Shown: positions 56,620-64,000 of the stretch, one piece after another
Layout: each line of letters begins with the position of its first letter
Numbering within the stretch: position 1 is the stretch's first letter
From: DATBLE01 sp963764565
GTDB taxonomy: Bacteria > Actinomycetota > Thermoleophilia > Gaiellales > Gaiellaceae
Assembly (NCBI GenBank): GCA_963764565.1
Contig: CAVXTD010000027.1
Location: 115,505 to 179,504 of the forward strand
Length of the DNA: 64,000 bases
Reading direction: 5' to 3'
Made by a program: the position numbers and the translations under genes
The notes under the pieces: model-generated
The model's input: the letters and a program-made list of their open reading frames with translations, nothing else
Databases searched by the model: none
Told to the model about the DNA's origin: nothing

Positions 56620-57276
56620 TTGCAGATCGACATCTTTACGCTGGTTCCGCACGCGTTCGGCTGGTTCACCGAGCAGCGTCCGCTTGCGGCTGTGCTCGGA
56701 GGCGAGCTCGACTTGCGCCTCTTCGGCTACCGCGACACGACGCCGCTGCCCGGCGGGCAGGTGGACGACTCGCCGTACGGAGGCGGACCGGGGATGGTTC
56801 TGCGGGTTGACGTCGTCGCCGCCGCTCTCGACGCGGTCTACGGCGGCGTCCCCGACCACCGCGTCGTCGCGCTCACGCCACAGGGCCGCCAACTCGACCA
56901 GCCCGTGATCGAGGAGCTGGCAGGCGAGGAGCGGCTGACGCTTCTGTCCGCGCGCTTCGAAGGATTCGACGAGCGGATCCTCACGCATCTGTGCTCCGAT
57001 GCAATCTCGATCGGGCCCTACGTGCTCTCCGGCGGCGAGCTGCCTGCGATGGTGCTCGTCGACTCGATTGCCCGCCTGCTGCCTGGCGCGCTCAGCGAGG
57101 GCTCGACCGACCGTGAGACGTTCTCTCGCGACCTGGGAGGCGGGGCCGAGTACCCGCACTACACGCGCCCGCCGGACTTCCGAGGCTGGGGCGTGCCCGA
57201 GGTGCTGCTCTCGGGTGACCACGGCCGCATCGAAGCATGGCGCCTGGAGCAGAGCCGAGTTCGGAGCGCACGGTGA
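56620..57276 (+). CDS. trmD: tRNA (guanine-N1-)-methyltransferase TrmD
   Basis: TrmD makes m1G37 in tRNA. The 218-residue protein shows IDIFTLVPHAFGWF, the catalytic VDDSPYGGGPGMVL, RFEGFDERI, the knot segment ISIGPYVLSGGELPAMVL, YPHYTRPPDF and SGDHGRIEAWR. TTG 56620 is preceded by TAACCT (nine bases). The C-terminus is short compared with the usual ~240, ending soon after the HGRIEAWR motif. Its stop overlaps the lepB start. Confidence 0.94.
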   Translation: MQIDIFTLVPHAFGWFTEQRPLAAVLGGELDLRLFGYRDTTPLPGGQVDDSPYGGGPGMVLRVDVVAAALDAVYGGVPDHRVVALTPQGRQLDQPVIEELAGEERLTLLSARFEGFDERILTHLCSDAISIGPYVLSGGELPAMVLVDSIARLLPGALSEGSTDRETFSRDLGGGAEYPHYTRPPDFRGWGVPEVLLSGDHGRIEAWRLEQSRVRSAR

Positions 57277-58145
57277 CGGATCTCTACACCGTGCTCGGCG
57301 TCACACCCGAGGTCTCCGAGGAGGAGATCCGCGACGCGTACCATCGCCGGCTCCGCTTCGACGACATCGAGACCGAGGCGGGCAACGCCCGCGCGCGCGA
57401 GCTCCGCGAAGCCTATGAGGTGTTGTCCGATCCCGAGCGGCGCCGCAGCTACGACGCCTCTCGCAGCTACGACGCCTCTCGCAGTGGCGTCTACGGCGAC
57501 GGTTTCTCGGTCAACCAGGCTGCTGCAGAGAAGCGCCACCGCCTGAATCCCGTCGCCCGCGCCACGCGTGGCCTTCCTCGCGGCTGGCGGATCACGATCG
57601 ACTGGCTGGTGACGATCGTCGGCGCGATCGCGATCGTGCTCGCGATCAAGGCGTGGGTGATCAACCCGTACCGGATCCCCTCCTCCTCGATGGAGCCGAC
57701 GCTGCACTGCGCGCGGCCGGGGAGCGGTTGCGAGGCCCGCTTCTCCGACCGGGTGCTGGCGAATCGGTTCATCTACCACTTCCGCAAGCCGGCGCGGGGC
57801 GACATCATCGTGTTCAAGACGCCGCCGCTGGCGAAGGAGCGCTGCGGCGCGGGCGGCACCTTCGTCAAGCGCCTGATCGCGCTCCCGGGTGAGACCTGGC
57901 AGGAGAAGAACGGCTTCATCTACATCAACGGCAAGAAGCTGATCGAGCCGTACGTGAAGGATCCGCGCCGCGACACCGGCACGTCGTACCCGCCGCGGAA
58001 GATCCCGCCGGGGATGTACTTCATGATGGGCGACAACCGGACGCAGTCGTGCGACTCACGCGAGTGGGGCCCGGTGCCCCGGGGGAACCTGATCGGCGAG
58101 GTGTTCGCGGTCTACTGGCCGCCGAACCGCATCGGCTTTAGATAG
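57273..58145 (+). CDS. lepB: Signal peptidase I fused to an N-terminal J-like domain
   Basis: Residues about 1-65 read LYTVLGVTPEVSEEEIRDAYHRRLRFDD ... ARELREAYEVLSDPERRRSYD, a J-domain pattern whose HPD tripeptide is missing (RFDD follows the YHRRL helix). A linker with a duplicated SYDASR follows, then a membrane helix (WLVTIVGAIAIVLAIKAWV, about 112-130) and the S26 peptidase domain: SSSMEPT with the nucleophile Ser, GGTFVKRLIALPGE with the general-base Lys, and FMMGDNRTQSCDSREWGPV. It cleaves signal peptides outside the membrane, placing the J-like part in the cytoplasm. GTG 57273 overlaps the trmD stop. Confidence 0.9.
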   Translation: MTDLYTVLGVTPEVSEEEIRDAYHRRLRFDDIETEAGNARARELREAYEVLSDPERRRSYDASRSYDASRSGVYGDGFSVNQAAAEKRHRLNPVARATRGLPRGWRITIDWLVTIVGAIAIVLAIKAWVINPYRIPSSSMEPTLHCARPGSGCEARFSDRVLANRFIYHFRKPARGDIIVFKTPPLAKERCGAGGTFVKRLIALPGETWQEKNGFIYINGKKLIEPYVKDPRRDTGTSYPPRKIPPGMYFMMGDNRTQSCDSREWGPVPRGNLIGEVFAVYWPPNRIGFR

Positions 58146-58263
58146 CGAGAGAACCCATGGTTCTCCCCGCTGGCCCTCTCCTTCGCTCGCTCGCTTCGCT
58201 CGCATCGGTTGCTGTACCTCAGTAGCGTCGGCGGCCGCGCCCGCCATGTCGGTCGCGGCGGCG
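58145..58263. repeat. Dispersed hairpin element after lepB
   Basis: GAGAACC-CAT-GGTTCTC at 58149-58165 begins the element. A C/T-rich tract and TTCGCTCGC repeats follow, and it ends with a 30-bp tail (58234-58263) identical to 62794-62823. It fills the gap to the VOC gene and may end lepB mRNA. Confidence 0.65.
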
Positions 58264-58281
58264 GGATGGAATGATCCTCGT

Positions 58282-58670
58282 ATGGCCTCTCTGTCTCTTG
58301 ACCACTGCGTGATCGCGGTTTCCGACTGGGAGCGTTCCAACCGCTTCTATCGCGATGTGCTCGGGGCCGAGCTGGTCGAGCTTGACAAGGGCCGCTACGC
58401 GTACCGCTTCGGCGCGCAGCAGCTGAACGTGCACGGGCCGGGGAGTGAGCCGTTTCCGCGCGCCGCCGACCCGGTTCGGCCCGGGAACAGCGACCTCTGC
58501 TTCGTGTGGGAGGGCCCGATCGCCGGCGCGGTCGAGCACCTACGCAGCGCACGAGGTCGAGATCGAGCTCGGGCCGATCGGGAGGCTCGGCGCAGGCGGG
58601 CCCCGGCACGAGCGTGTACTTCCGAGACCCGGACGGAAGCCTGCTCGAGTTGATCTCGTACGCCGAGTGA
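58282..58670 (+). CDS. VOC-superfamily (glyoxalase-like) protein (frameshifted)
   Basis: Start MASLSLDHCVIAVSDWERSNRFYRDVLGAELVEL is a typical VOC beta-alpha-beta unit; the C-terminal half ends SVYFRDPDGSLLELISYAE, the matching metal-binding strand. Two extra bases near 58543 and 58602 separate these pieces. About 128 residues, one VOC module pair. Conserved His and Glu could form a metal site (H8 and E126 region). Substrate unknown. Its stop overlaps the next gene (GTGA). Confidence 0.78.
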
Positions 58671-59240
58671 CGCTCGTCGCAGACGTGGTGTTCTGGTCGG
58701 TAGTGCTCGGATGGGAGCTCGTGGAGTGGCGCCAGCAGCGGCAGGAGACGCGTACCGACGCCGATCTCGATCGCGACCGGGGGAGCGGCCGGCTGGTCAA
58801 CGTGACGGGCTACCTTGCGATCGGGGCCGCGATCGGGCTTTCCGTGTTCGACGTCGCGCGACTCCCGGGCAGCCGCTGGCTCTGGTACGGCGTCGGCTTC
58901 GGGCTCTTGCTTGCCGGGATCGCCTTTCGCCAGTGGTCGATCCGCGTGCTCGGACGCCACTTCCGCAGGCGGGTGACGATCCAGCCCGGCCACGTGGTCG
59001 TCCGTCGCGGCCCGTACCGGGTGCTGCGCCACCCGGCGTACGCGGGCTCGCTCGTCGCCCTCGCCGGGATCGGGCTCGCGCTCGGGAGCTGGCTCTCGCT
59101 CGCCGCGTGCGTCCTCCCGGTTGCTCGTCGGGCTCGTCCACCGGATCCGCATCGAGGAGGCCGCGCTCGAGGCCGAGCTCGGCGATACGTACCGCGAGTA
59201 CGAACGCGACACCAGCCGGCTCGTACCCGGCATCTGGTGA
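58667..59240 (+). CDS. Isoprenylcysteine carboxyl methyltransferase-like (PEMT/ICMT) membrane protein (frameshifted)
   Basis: About 190 residues with four to five membrane helices. The AdoMet-binding region is VVRRGPYRVLRHPAYAGSLVALAG, and after an extra base near 59127 the tail reads VHRIRIEEAALEAELGDTYREYERDTSRLVPGIW, matching the family's EE ... L ... Y-x-x-Y motif. Such bacterial proteins methylate unknown small or lipid substrates. It is coupled to the VOC gene upstream; neither belongs to the usual trmD-rplS block. Confidence 0.78.
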
Positions 59241-59282
59241 GCATCCGCTAGCATTGTCCGTCGGCCTCCGGGCCCTCTTCCT

Positions 59283-59813
59283 ATGAGCAAGACGATCGAG
59301 CTCCTCGAGCAGCGTCAGCTGCGCAAAGACCGGCCCCGCTTCAAGGCGGGCGACACGGTGCGCGTCCACTTCCAGGTGATCGAGGGGCAGCGCCGCCGGA
59401 TCCAGGTGTTCGAGGGGATCGTGATCAAGCGGCAGGGCGCCGGTGTTCGCGAGACCTTCACCGTCCGCAAGCAGTCGTTCGGCGTCGGCGTCGAGCGCAC
59501 CTTCCCGCTGCACTCGCCGAAGATCGAGAAGATCGAGGTGATGCAGATCGGTGACGTGAACCGCGCGAAGCTCTACTACTTGCGCGACAAGGTGGGGAAG
59601 AAGGCGCGCGTCCGGGCTGTTCAGCGAAGGGACAAGCTAAGCTCGGTCGATGTCGCCGAAGAGGCCGTCGACGAGCTCGAGGAGCCTGCCGAAGCCGTCG
59701 ATGAGCCCGCCGTCGAGTCCGTCGATGCCGAGCCTGCCGCCGAAGCTGAAGTCGAAGCGGACGCGGCCGCTGAGCCCGAAGCAGAAGAAGAGCCCGGGCA
59801 AGAGGCTTCTTAG
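59283..59813 (+). CDS. rplS: Ribosomal protein bL19 with acidic C-terminal tail
   Basis: The core (residues 1-115) is standard: FKAGDTVRVHFQVIEGQRRRIQVFEGIVI, RETFTVRKQSFGVGVERTFPLHSP and AKLYYLRDKVGKKARVR. It is followed by about 60 residues almost free of basic residues (EEAVDELEEPAEAVDEPAVE ...). The tail overlaps the 5' part of rnhB in another frame. L19 lies at the 30S/50S interface, so an acidic tail there is unexpected. Confidence 0.94.
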   Translation: MSKTIELLEQRQLRKDRPRFKAGDTVRVHFQVIEGQRRRIQVFEGIVIKRQGAGVRETFTVRKQSFGVGVERTFPLHSPKIEKIEVMQIGDVNRAKLYYLRDKVGKKARVRAVQRRDKLSSVDVAEEAVDELEEPAEAVDEPAVESVDAEPAAEAEVEADAAAEPEAEEEPGQEAS

Positions 59814-60432
59814 CTTCGATCGCGGACTCGGCGCCCGGTTCGTTGCCGGGGCCGACGAGGCGGGTCGCGGCTCGCTGGCGGGGCCGCTTGTCGTCGCCGG
59901 TGTCCTGCTCGACTACATCCGCCTGCGCGATCACCGGGTGCGTCCGCTCGCACTCCTGAACGACTCGAAGCAGCTCTCGCCGGAGCGCCGTGAGGAGCTC
60001 TTCCGCTCGATCGTCGGCTGCGCGGAGCGGATCGCCGTGCACGTGATCTCCCACGGCGAGATCGACCGCGTCGGGCTCCACCGCTGCAATCTCGCCGGGC
60101 TGCGGTCTGTGCTCTGGGAGCTCTCTCCGCCCGCGGAGGCGTGCCTGGTCGACGGTTTCCGGCTCGGACCGGCGGCGCCGACCCACACCGCCGTCGTCGA
60201 CGGCGACGAGCGGAGTGCGGCGATCGCAGCCGCCTCGGTCGTCGCCAAAGTGACACGCGACCGGCTGATGCGGCGCATGGACGCCCTCTTCCCGCACTAC
60301 GGGTTCTCCTCGCACGTCGGCTACATCACGCCGGCGCACTCGCGGGTCGTGCGCGAGCGCGGACCGTGCGAGCTCCACCGGCGCTCGTTCCAGGCGCTCT
60401 GCTATGCGGACGCCGCGGACGTCCGCATATAG
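59725..60432 (+). CDS. rnhB: Ribonuclease HII, overlapping rplS
   Basis: RNase HII removes ribonucleotides from DNA. Motifs: FVAGADEAGRGSLAGPLVVAGV (catalytic Asp-Glu), LLNDSKQLSPERREEL, CLVDGF, AAASVVAKVTRDRLM and YGFSSHVGYITPAH. In-frame ATGs at 59650, 59701 and 59725 all lie inside rplS. I use 59725, which gives a basic leader (KLKSKRTRPLSPKQKK); the longest form adds 25 Ser/Pro-rich residues. The overlap of at least 89 bp is out of frame with the acidic L19 tail. yraN overlaps its 3' end. Confidence 0.9.
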   Translation: MPSLPPKLKSKRTRPLSPKQKKSPGKRLLSFDRGLGARFVAGADEAGRGSLAGPLVVAGVLLDYIRLRDHRVRPLALLNDSKQLSPERREELFRSIVGCAERIAVHVISHGEIDRVGLHRCNLAGLRSVLWELSPPAEACLVDGFRLGPAAPTHTAVVDGDERSAAIAAASVVAKVTRDRLMRRMDALFPHYGFSSHVGYITPAHSRVVRERGPCELHRRSFQALCYADAADVRI

Positions 60433-60757
60433 AAGCGGGCGGGCGGCCGAGCGCCGCGCGCGGCGCTGGTATCGGCTGCGCGGCTACCGGGTGCTCGACG
60501 CCAACGCTTGGGCGGGCGGCTACGAGCTGGATCTGGTGCTCCGCCGGGGCCGACGGCTCGTCTTCTGCGAGGTGAAGGCCAAGTCGGGTGCCGGATACGG
60601 CGACCCGCTGGAAATGGTCGGGCCGGAGAAGGTGCGCCGCCTGACGCTGGCCGCGGAGACGTGGCTTGCAGCCCATCCCGACTGTGCGTCGCTCGAGGTG
60701 CGGCTGGAGGCGATCGGCTTCGCATCGGGGCGGCCGATCCGGGTCGGTCTGATATGA
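60404..60757 (+). CDS. yraN: YraN-like UPF0102 nuclease-fold protein
   Basis: The 117-residue protein has the UPF0102 pattern: GRAAERRARRWYRLRGYRVL, GGYELDLVLRRGRRLVFCEVKAKSG (E-x-D ... E-V-K of the PD-(D/E)XK fold) and PLEMVGPEKVRRLTLAAETWL. It overlaps rnhB by 29 bp, the usual neighbour. Its role is unproven; links to recombination have been suggested from the fold and context. Confidence 0.9.
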   Translation: MRTPRTSAYRSGRAAERRARRWYRLRGYRVLDANAWAGGYELDLVLRRGRRLVFCEVKAKSGAGYGDPLEMVGPEKVRRLTLAAETWLAAHPDCASLEVRLEAIGFASGRPIRVGLI

Positions 60758-60776
60758 CGGTCCGAAGGCAGCCAAT

Positions 60777-61652
60777 ATGACCAAGATCCTCATCGCGCTC
60801 GTCGTCACGCTCGTCTCGGCGTGCGCGCTGAACGTCGGCTACCTGATCGAGCACAGCGTCGCGTCGAAGCTCCCGCCTCTGTCGTTGGGGGCTCCCATCC
60901 GGTCGCTCCGACTGCTCCTGCGGCGGCGCTGGCTGATGGGCTTCGCAATCGAGGTATCCGGGTGGCTGCTCTACGTCCTGGCACTCGCCCTGGCGCCCCT
61001 CTCCCTCGTGCAGGCGACAGCCGCCGGGGGAATCGGCATCCTCGCCGTCATGGTGAGTCGCTACACGCGGGAGCCGCTCATGCCGATCGAGCAGGCCGGG
61101 TCGGTCGTTGCAGTGGTCGGGCTCGCGATCCTCGGCCTCTCCCTCGCGGGGGCCTCGGACCGGGGAACGGAAGGGTCTTCGGTGGCCGTCGGTCTCTGGC
61201 TCGTCGCGTCCCTGGTCGCGACCGGGCTGGCGCTCCGGGTGGGGCCGCGGCTGATCGGCGCGGGCTCGTCCTTCGGGATCGCCACGGGCATCCTGTTCGC
61301 TGCCGGCGATGTGGCGACGAAGACGACGGTCGCGGGCGGGCAGCATGTGGTGTTCGTTCCGGCGCTGATCGGTTGCTACGCGCTCGGCACGCTCGTGCTC
61401 CAGACCGGGTTCCAGCACGCGAACCCGCTCGTCACCGCCGGGATGGCGACGCTGCTGACGAACGCGCTTCCGATCGCGGCCGGAATGACGATCTTCGCGG
61501 AGCCGCTCCCTTCGGGAACGCTCGGCGTGCTGCGGATCACGGCGTTCGCGCTCGTCGTTCTCGGGGCGGTCGCCCTGGCGCGTCACCAGCGCGGGAGCGC
61601 GGCGATCGACGTGCCACCGGGCGAGACGCCGGAGCTCCTCGAGGCTCGCTGA
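60777..61652 (+). CDS. DMT-superfamily permease (EamA/NIPA-like)
   Basis: The 291-residue protein has about nine or ten helices, opening MTKILIALVVTLVSACALNVGYLIEHSVA, then VLALALAPLSLVQATAAGGIGILAVMVSRY and VTAGMATLLTNALPIAAGMTIFAEPLPSG. The internal two-fold pattern and APLSLVQ ... G-x-G-I motif suggest the NIPA/YetF-like side of the DMT group. Start ATG 60777 follows GAAGG. Substrate unknown. It closes the conserved plus-strand block. Confidence 0.75.
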   Translation: MTKILIALVVTLVSACALNVGYLIEHSVASKLPPLSLGAPIRSLRLLLRRRWLMGFAIEVSGWLLYVLALALAPLSLVQATAAGGIGILAVMVSRYTREPLMPIEQAGSVVAVVGLAILGLSLAGASDRGTEGSSVAVGLWLVASLVATGLALRVGPRLIGAGSSFGIATGILFAAGDVATKTTVAGGQHVVFVPALIGCYALGTLVLQTGFQHANPLVTAGMATLLTNALPIAAGMTIFAEPLPSGTLGVLRITAFALVVLGAVALARHQRGSAAIDVPPGETPELLEAR

Positions 61653-61832
61653 GATCGAGGTCGGCCCAGGTCGAGCCCGTTTTGGTACGGTTGATGGAGC
61701 CGAGGGGCACTATCCCCGAACGGGCGTCCTCGTCAGAACGGTCGCAAGACCCGGGTACGCCGGCCAGCCGCGAAATTGGCGGGAGAAACCTTCGGCTGTT
61801 CGTGCAACTAGCGTGCAGCCGAAAGGAGTGCC

Positions 61833-62705
61833 ATGAACGTCAACAGAGCAAGCTTCAGCACCAAAGCCCGTACCTGGCTCCTGCTCGCCGGCCTCACCGC
61901 CCTGTTCATCGGGGTCGGCGCGGCGATCGGTGGGGCGGCGCTGTGGTTCTTCGTCATCTTCTCCGTGGTCATGAACTTCGCCGCCTATTGGTGGTCGGCC
62001 AAGTTCGCGATCGCCTCGGCGCGGGCGAAGGAGGTTTCCGAGTCCGAGGCGCCCGAGATCCACCAGATCGTCGGCGAACTCGCGCAGCTCTACGACGTGC
62101 CGAAGCCTCGCGTCTACATGATCCCGTCCGAGCAGCCGAACGCGTTCGCGACCGGGCGCAATCCCGAGCACGCAGCCGTCGCGGTCACGCAGGGCCTGCT
62201 CCAGTACCTGCCCCGGGATCAGGTTCGCGGGGTGCTCGCCCACGAGTTCGCGCACATCAAGAACCGCGACATCCTCGTCTCGTCGATTGCGGCGATGATC
62301 GCGGGCGCGATCTCCGCGGTCGGCAACATCTTCTTCTTCATGGCGATGTTCGGCGGGAACAACCGGGACAACCCGCTCGGCGCATTCGGCGCGCTCGCGA
62401 CGATCATCATCGCTCCGCTCGCCGCGACTCTGCTCCAGCTCGGCGTCTCGCGCCAGCGCGAATACCTCGCCGACGCCACCGCGGCGCGCATGCTCGGCAC
62501 CGGCGAACCGCTCGCCGAGGCGCTGGAGACGCTCGAGCGCGGCCGGAAAGCCCTGCCGATGCAGGTCAACCCGGCGACCTCGTCGCTCTACATCGTCAAC
62601 CCGCTGAAGGCGGTCGGCGTCGCGAACCTGTTCTCGACCCATCCGCCGATGGAAGAGCGGATCGCGCGGTTGCGCGAGTACGACCGCTCCCGCGGGCTCG
62701 CGTAA
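61833..62705 (+). CDS. htpX: M48 membrane zinc metalloprotease HtpX
   Basis: The 290-residue protein has two N-terminal helices (TWLLLAGLTALFIGVGAAIGGAALWFFVIF), the zinc site GVLAHEFAHIKNRD (HExxH), two further helices and the downstream ligand in REYLADATAA. It degrades damaged membrane proteins. AAAGGAG six bases before the ATG is one of the clearest Shine-Dalgarno sequences in the window. The 180-bp upstream gap may hold its promoter (TTGGTA/TACGGT near 61682), uncertain. Confidence 0.94.
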   Translation: MNVNRASFSTKARTWLLLAGLTALFIGVGAAIGGAALWFFVIFSVVMNFAAYWWSAKFAIASARAKEVSESEAPEIHQIVGELAQLYDVPKPRVYMIPSEQPNAFATGRNPEHAAVAVTQGLLQYLPRDQVRGVLAHEFAHIKNRDILVSSIAAMIAGAISAVGNIFFFMAMFGGNNRDNPLGAFGALATIIIAPLAATLLQLGVSRQREYLADATAARMLGTGEPLAEALETLERGRKALPMQVNPATSSLYIVNPLKAVGVANLFSTHPPMEERIARLREYDRSRGLA

Positions 62706-62720
62706 CGCTTCGCCCGCTTC

Positions 62721-62823
62721 ACGGGGGAAACGGCCGGTTTCCCCCGCGTGCCCCCTTCCCCAAACCCCTTGCGCACCCCAGCGGTGTTGGGGTGCCGCGC
62801 CCGCCATGTCGGTCGCGGCGGCG
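62721..62823. repeat. Dispersed hairpin element after htpX
   Basis: A hairpin at 62722-62746 (10-bp arms CGGGGGAAAC / GTTTCCCCCG) is followed by a C-rich tract, a second hairpin at 62774-62794 (CACCCCA / TGGGGTG) and the 30-bp tail shared exactly with 58234-58263. It may terminate htpX and also the convergent methyltransferase mRNA. Confidence 0.65.
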
Positions 62824-62851
62824 ACGCGATGTGTGGGCGAGCTGGACGCGG

Positions 62852-63984
62852 CTAGGTGGCTCGGGCACGGCAGATGAGGACGTCCTCGAAGAACTCGCCC
62901 GCTCGTCTTCCGGTCCGCCGATTCACATGACGCGTGATCCGCTCTTCGAGCTCGAGGCCTGACCGTTCGAGGATCTCGGGGTACAGGCCCTTCGAGTCGT
63001 TGACGACGATGATGATCGGCGCGCCCGGCGTCAGCTGGCGGGCGCCGTTCTCGAGGACGGCGCTCATGTTCGTCGACGTAGTCGCGCAGCGCAGTCCGGG
63101 ACTGCCCCTTTGCGGCTGCGCCGATCTCGAGGGTGCTGCGATCCTCGAGGCCGAGGAGCTCATAGGCGTAGCGATGCTGCTCGTGGTAGTCGATCAGCCC
63201 GGGGTACGGGGGTGACGTGATCATCCCGGTTGCACTGAGCAGGCAGGGCGAGCGTGCGAGCATCGCCGTGGATCACCGTCACGTCTCGGTTCTTCCTCAG
63301 CTCGGCGAACGCTCGCAGGCGCCGGTGCGTATCCACGGTGTAGCGACGCAGGAACTTGGCCGCTTCGCCGACCGGCCGGCAGGTCCGCTTGTGCTTGTGG
63401 CAGTAGTAGGGCTCGTGGACGGGCGTCTTCGGAAAGTCGAGGTCGAAGTGGGTCGTCAGGCGCGCCGATCGCGCAGCCCGCGAGAGGATCAGCTGGGCGA
63501 CCTGGCCTGCCGATGGGTCGAGCCGAGCCGTCGCGGCTCGATAGGAGAGCAGCTCGTCGAGAGCCGCCGGCGCGTACCAGCGCTCGAGCCAGTCGGTCGC
63601 TCGTTCCTTCGCCGGGTTTGACCGGCGAGCCTCCTCGAGCGCTCCTTTGAGGCTGAGCTCGAGGGCCGGAAGCGAGTACTTCGCCGTCTTCACCCGGGAG
63701 AGCAGGCAGTTGAAAGCCGAGATGTCGCAGCCGATCGCGTGAGCGCCGAACACGTTCGCCTCGACGAGGGTCGTCCCGGATCCGACGAAGGGGTCGTAGA
63801 TCCGGTCACCGGGAGCGAAATAGCGCCTCAGAAAGATCTCGACGAGCTGCGGGACGAACTTGCCGAGATAGGGGTGCAACGCGTGAACGTGCTTCGTCCG
63901 CTCGACCTGCGGCAGCTCCGCCTCCGACCACGAGAGCTCGAGGTCGATGCCGGCGTACAGGGCTTCCTGAGTGCGGTGAGGCAC
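62852..63984 (-). CDS. DNA methyltransferase, SPPY-type (frameshifted)
   Basis: About 377 residues. The N-terminal half has HPYLGKFVPQLVEIFLRRYF, then the AdoMet motif YDPFVGSGTTLVEANVFGAHAIGCDIS. After an extra base near 63240 the catalytic motif reads GMITSPPYPGLIDYHEQHRYAYELLGL, and after another near 63070 the C-terminus is RQLTPGAPIIIVVNDSKGLYPEIL. The order motif I then SPPY and the TSPPY sequence suggest an N4-cytosine or N6-adenine amino-methyltransferase. No restriction enzyme is visible up to the window edge 16 bp beyond the start. ATG 63984 is the likely start. Confidence 0.82.
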
Positions 63985-64000
63985 GGACGACGAGTGTAGG

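Overview
The window is a high-GC bacterial chromosome segment, most likely from an actinobacterium. The class Thermoleophilia (Gaiellales/Solirubrobacterales-like) is my best guess. The guess rests on base composition, frequent GTG/TTG starts, and gene orders such as coaD / SepIVA-like / DUF177 / rpmF / plsX / acpP / rnc / smc / ftsY / ffh / rpsP / khpA / rimM / trmD / lepB / rplS / rnhB / yraN. No rRNA, tRNA, CRISPR array, prophage or transposase was recognised.

Layout. (1) 1-19.2 kb: two enormous extracellular repeat proteins built from an Ig-like module of about 90 residues (A) and a beta-sandwich-like module of about 155 residues (B). The first is open at the left edge and broken into dozens of frame fragments. 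The second starts with a clan GH-A-like glycoside hydrolase domain and contains a nearly perfect 1.66-kb tandem duplication. (2) 19.3-21.8 kb: sugar/cell-surface modification genes (FkbM-type methyltransferase, left-handed beta-helix acyltransferase, DegT-type aminotransferase). (3) 22-26 kb: a membrane-anchored unknown, metK with unusual G+T-rich codons, and a divergent DtxR-like repressor / ZIP transporter pair with a perfect 20-bp operator. (4) 26-35.7 kb: a tight run priA-def-fmt-rsmB-rpe-ribD-(unknown)-ribE-ribBA-ribH, then rpmB and a receiver-only regulator. (5) 35.7-40.3 kb: a minus-strand cluster of ferric-reductase-like membrane protein, ApbE and three small membrane-anchored proteins, divergent from an OmpR/histidine-kinase pair. 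(6) 40.3-64 kb: the conserved replication/lipid/translation/secretion block from recG to yraN, followed by a DMT permease, htpX and a DNA methyltransferase.

How the genes work together. The left 22 kb looks like a surface/glycan locus. The riboflavin genes, ApbE (which attaches FMN to proteins) and a dodecin (flavin buffer) give the middle of the window a flavin theme. The right third supplies co-translational secretion (ffh, ftsY, signal peptidase, htpX), ribosome assembly (rimM, trmD, rpsP, rplS, rnc) and chromosome organisation (smc).

Two cautions. About twenty otherwise convincing unique genes or gene pieces are interrupted by single-base frame changes, mostly net +1 insertions, and these hit essential genes (metK, priA, def, fmt, coaD, smc). 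This points to residual assembly errors rather than biology. I therefore annotate whole genes across the shifts and mark each shift. Several starts are supported by a -10-like TANNNT box only 6-10 bases upstream, suggesting widespread leaderless transcription. At least three families of palindromic or dispersed elements lie between and sometimes inside genes.
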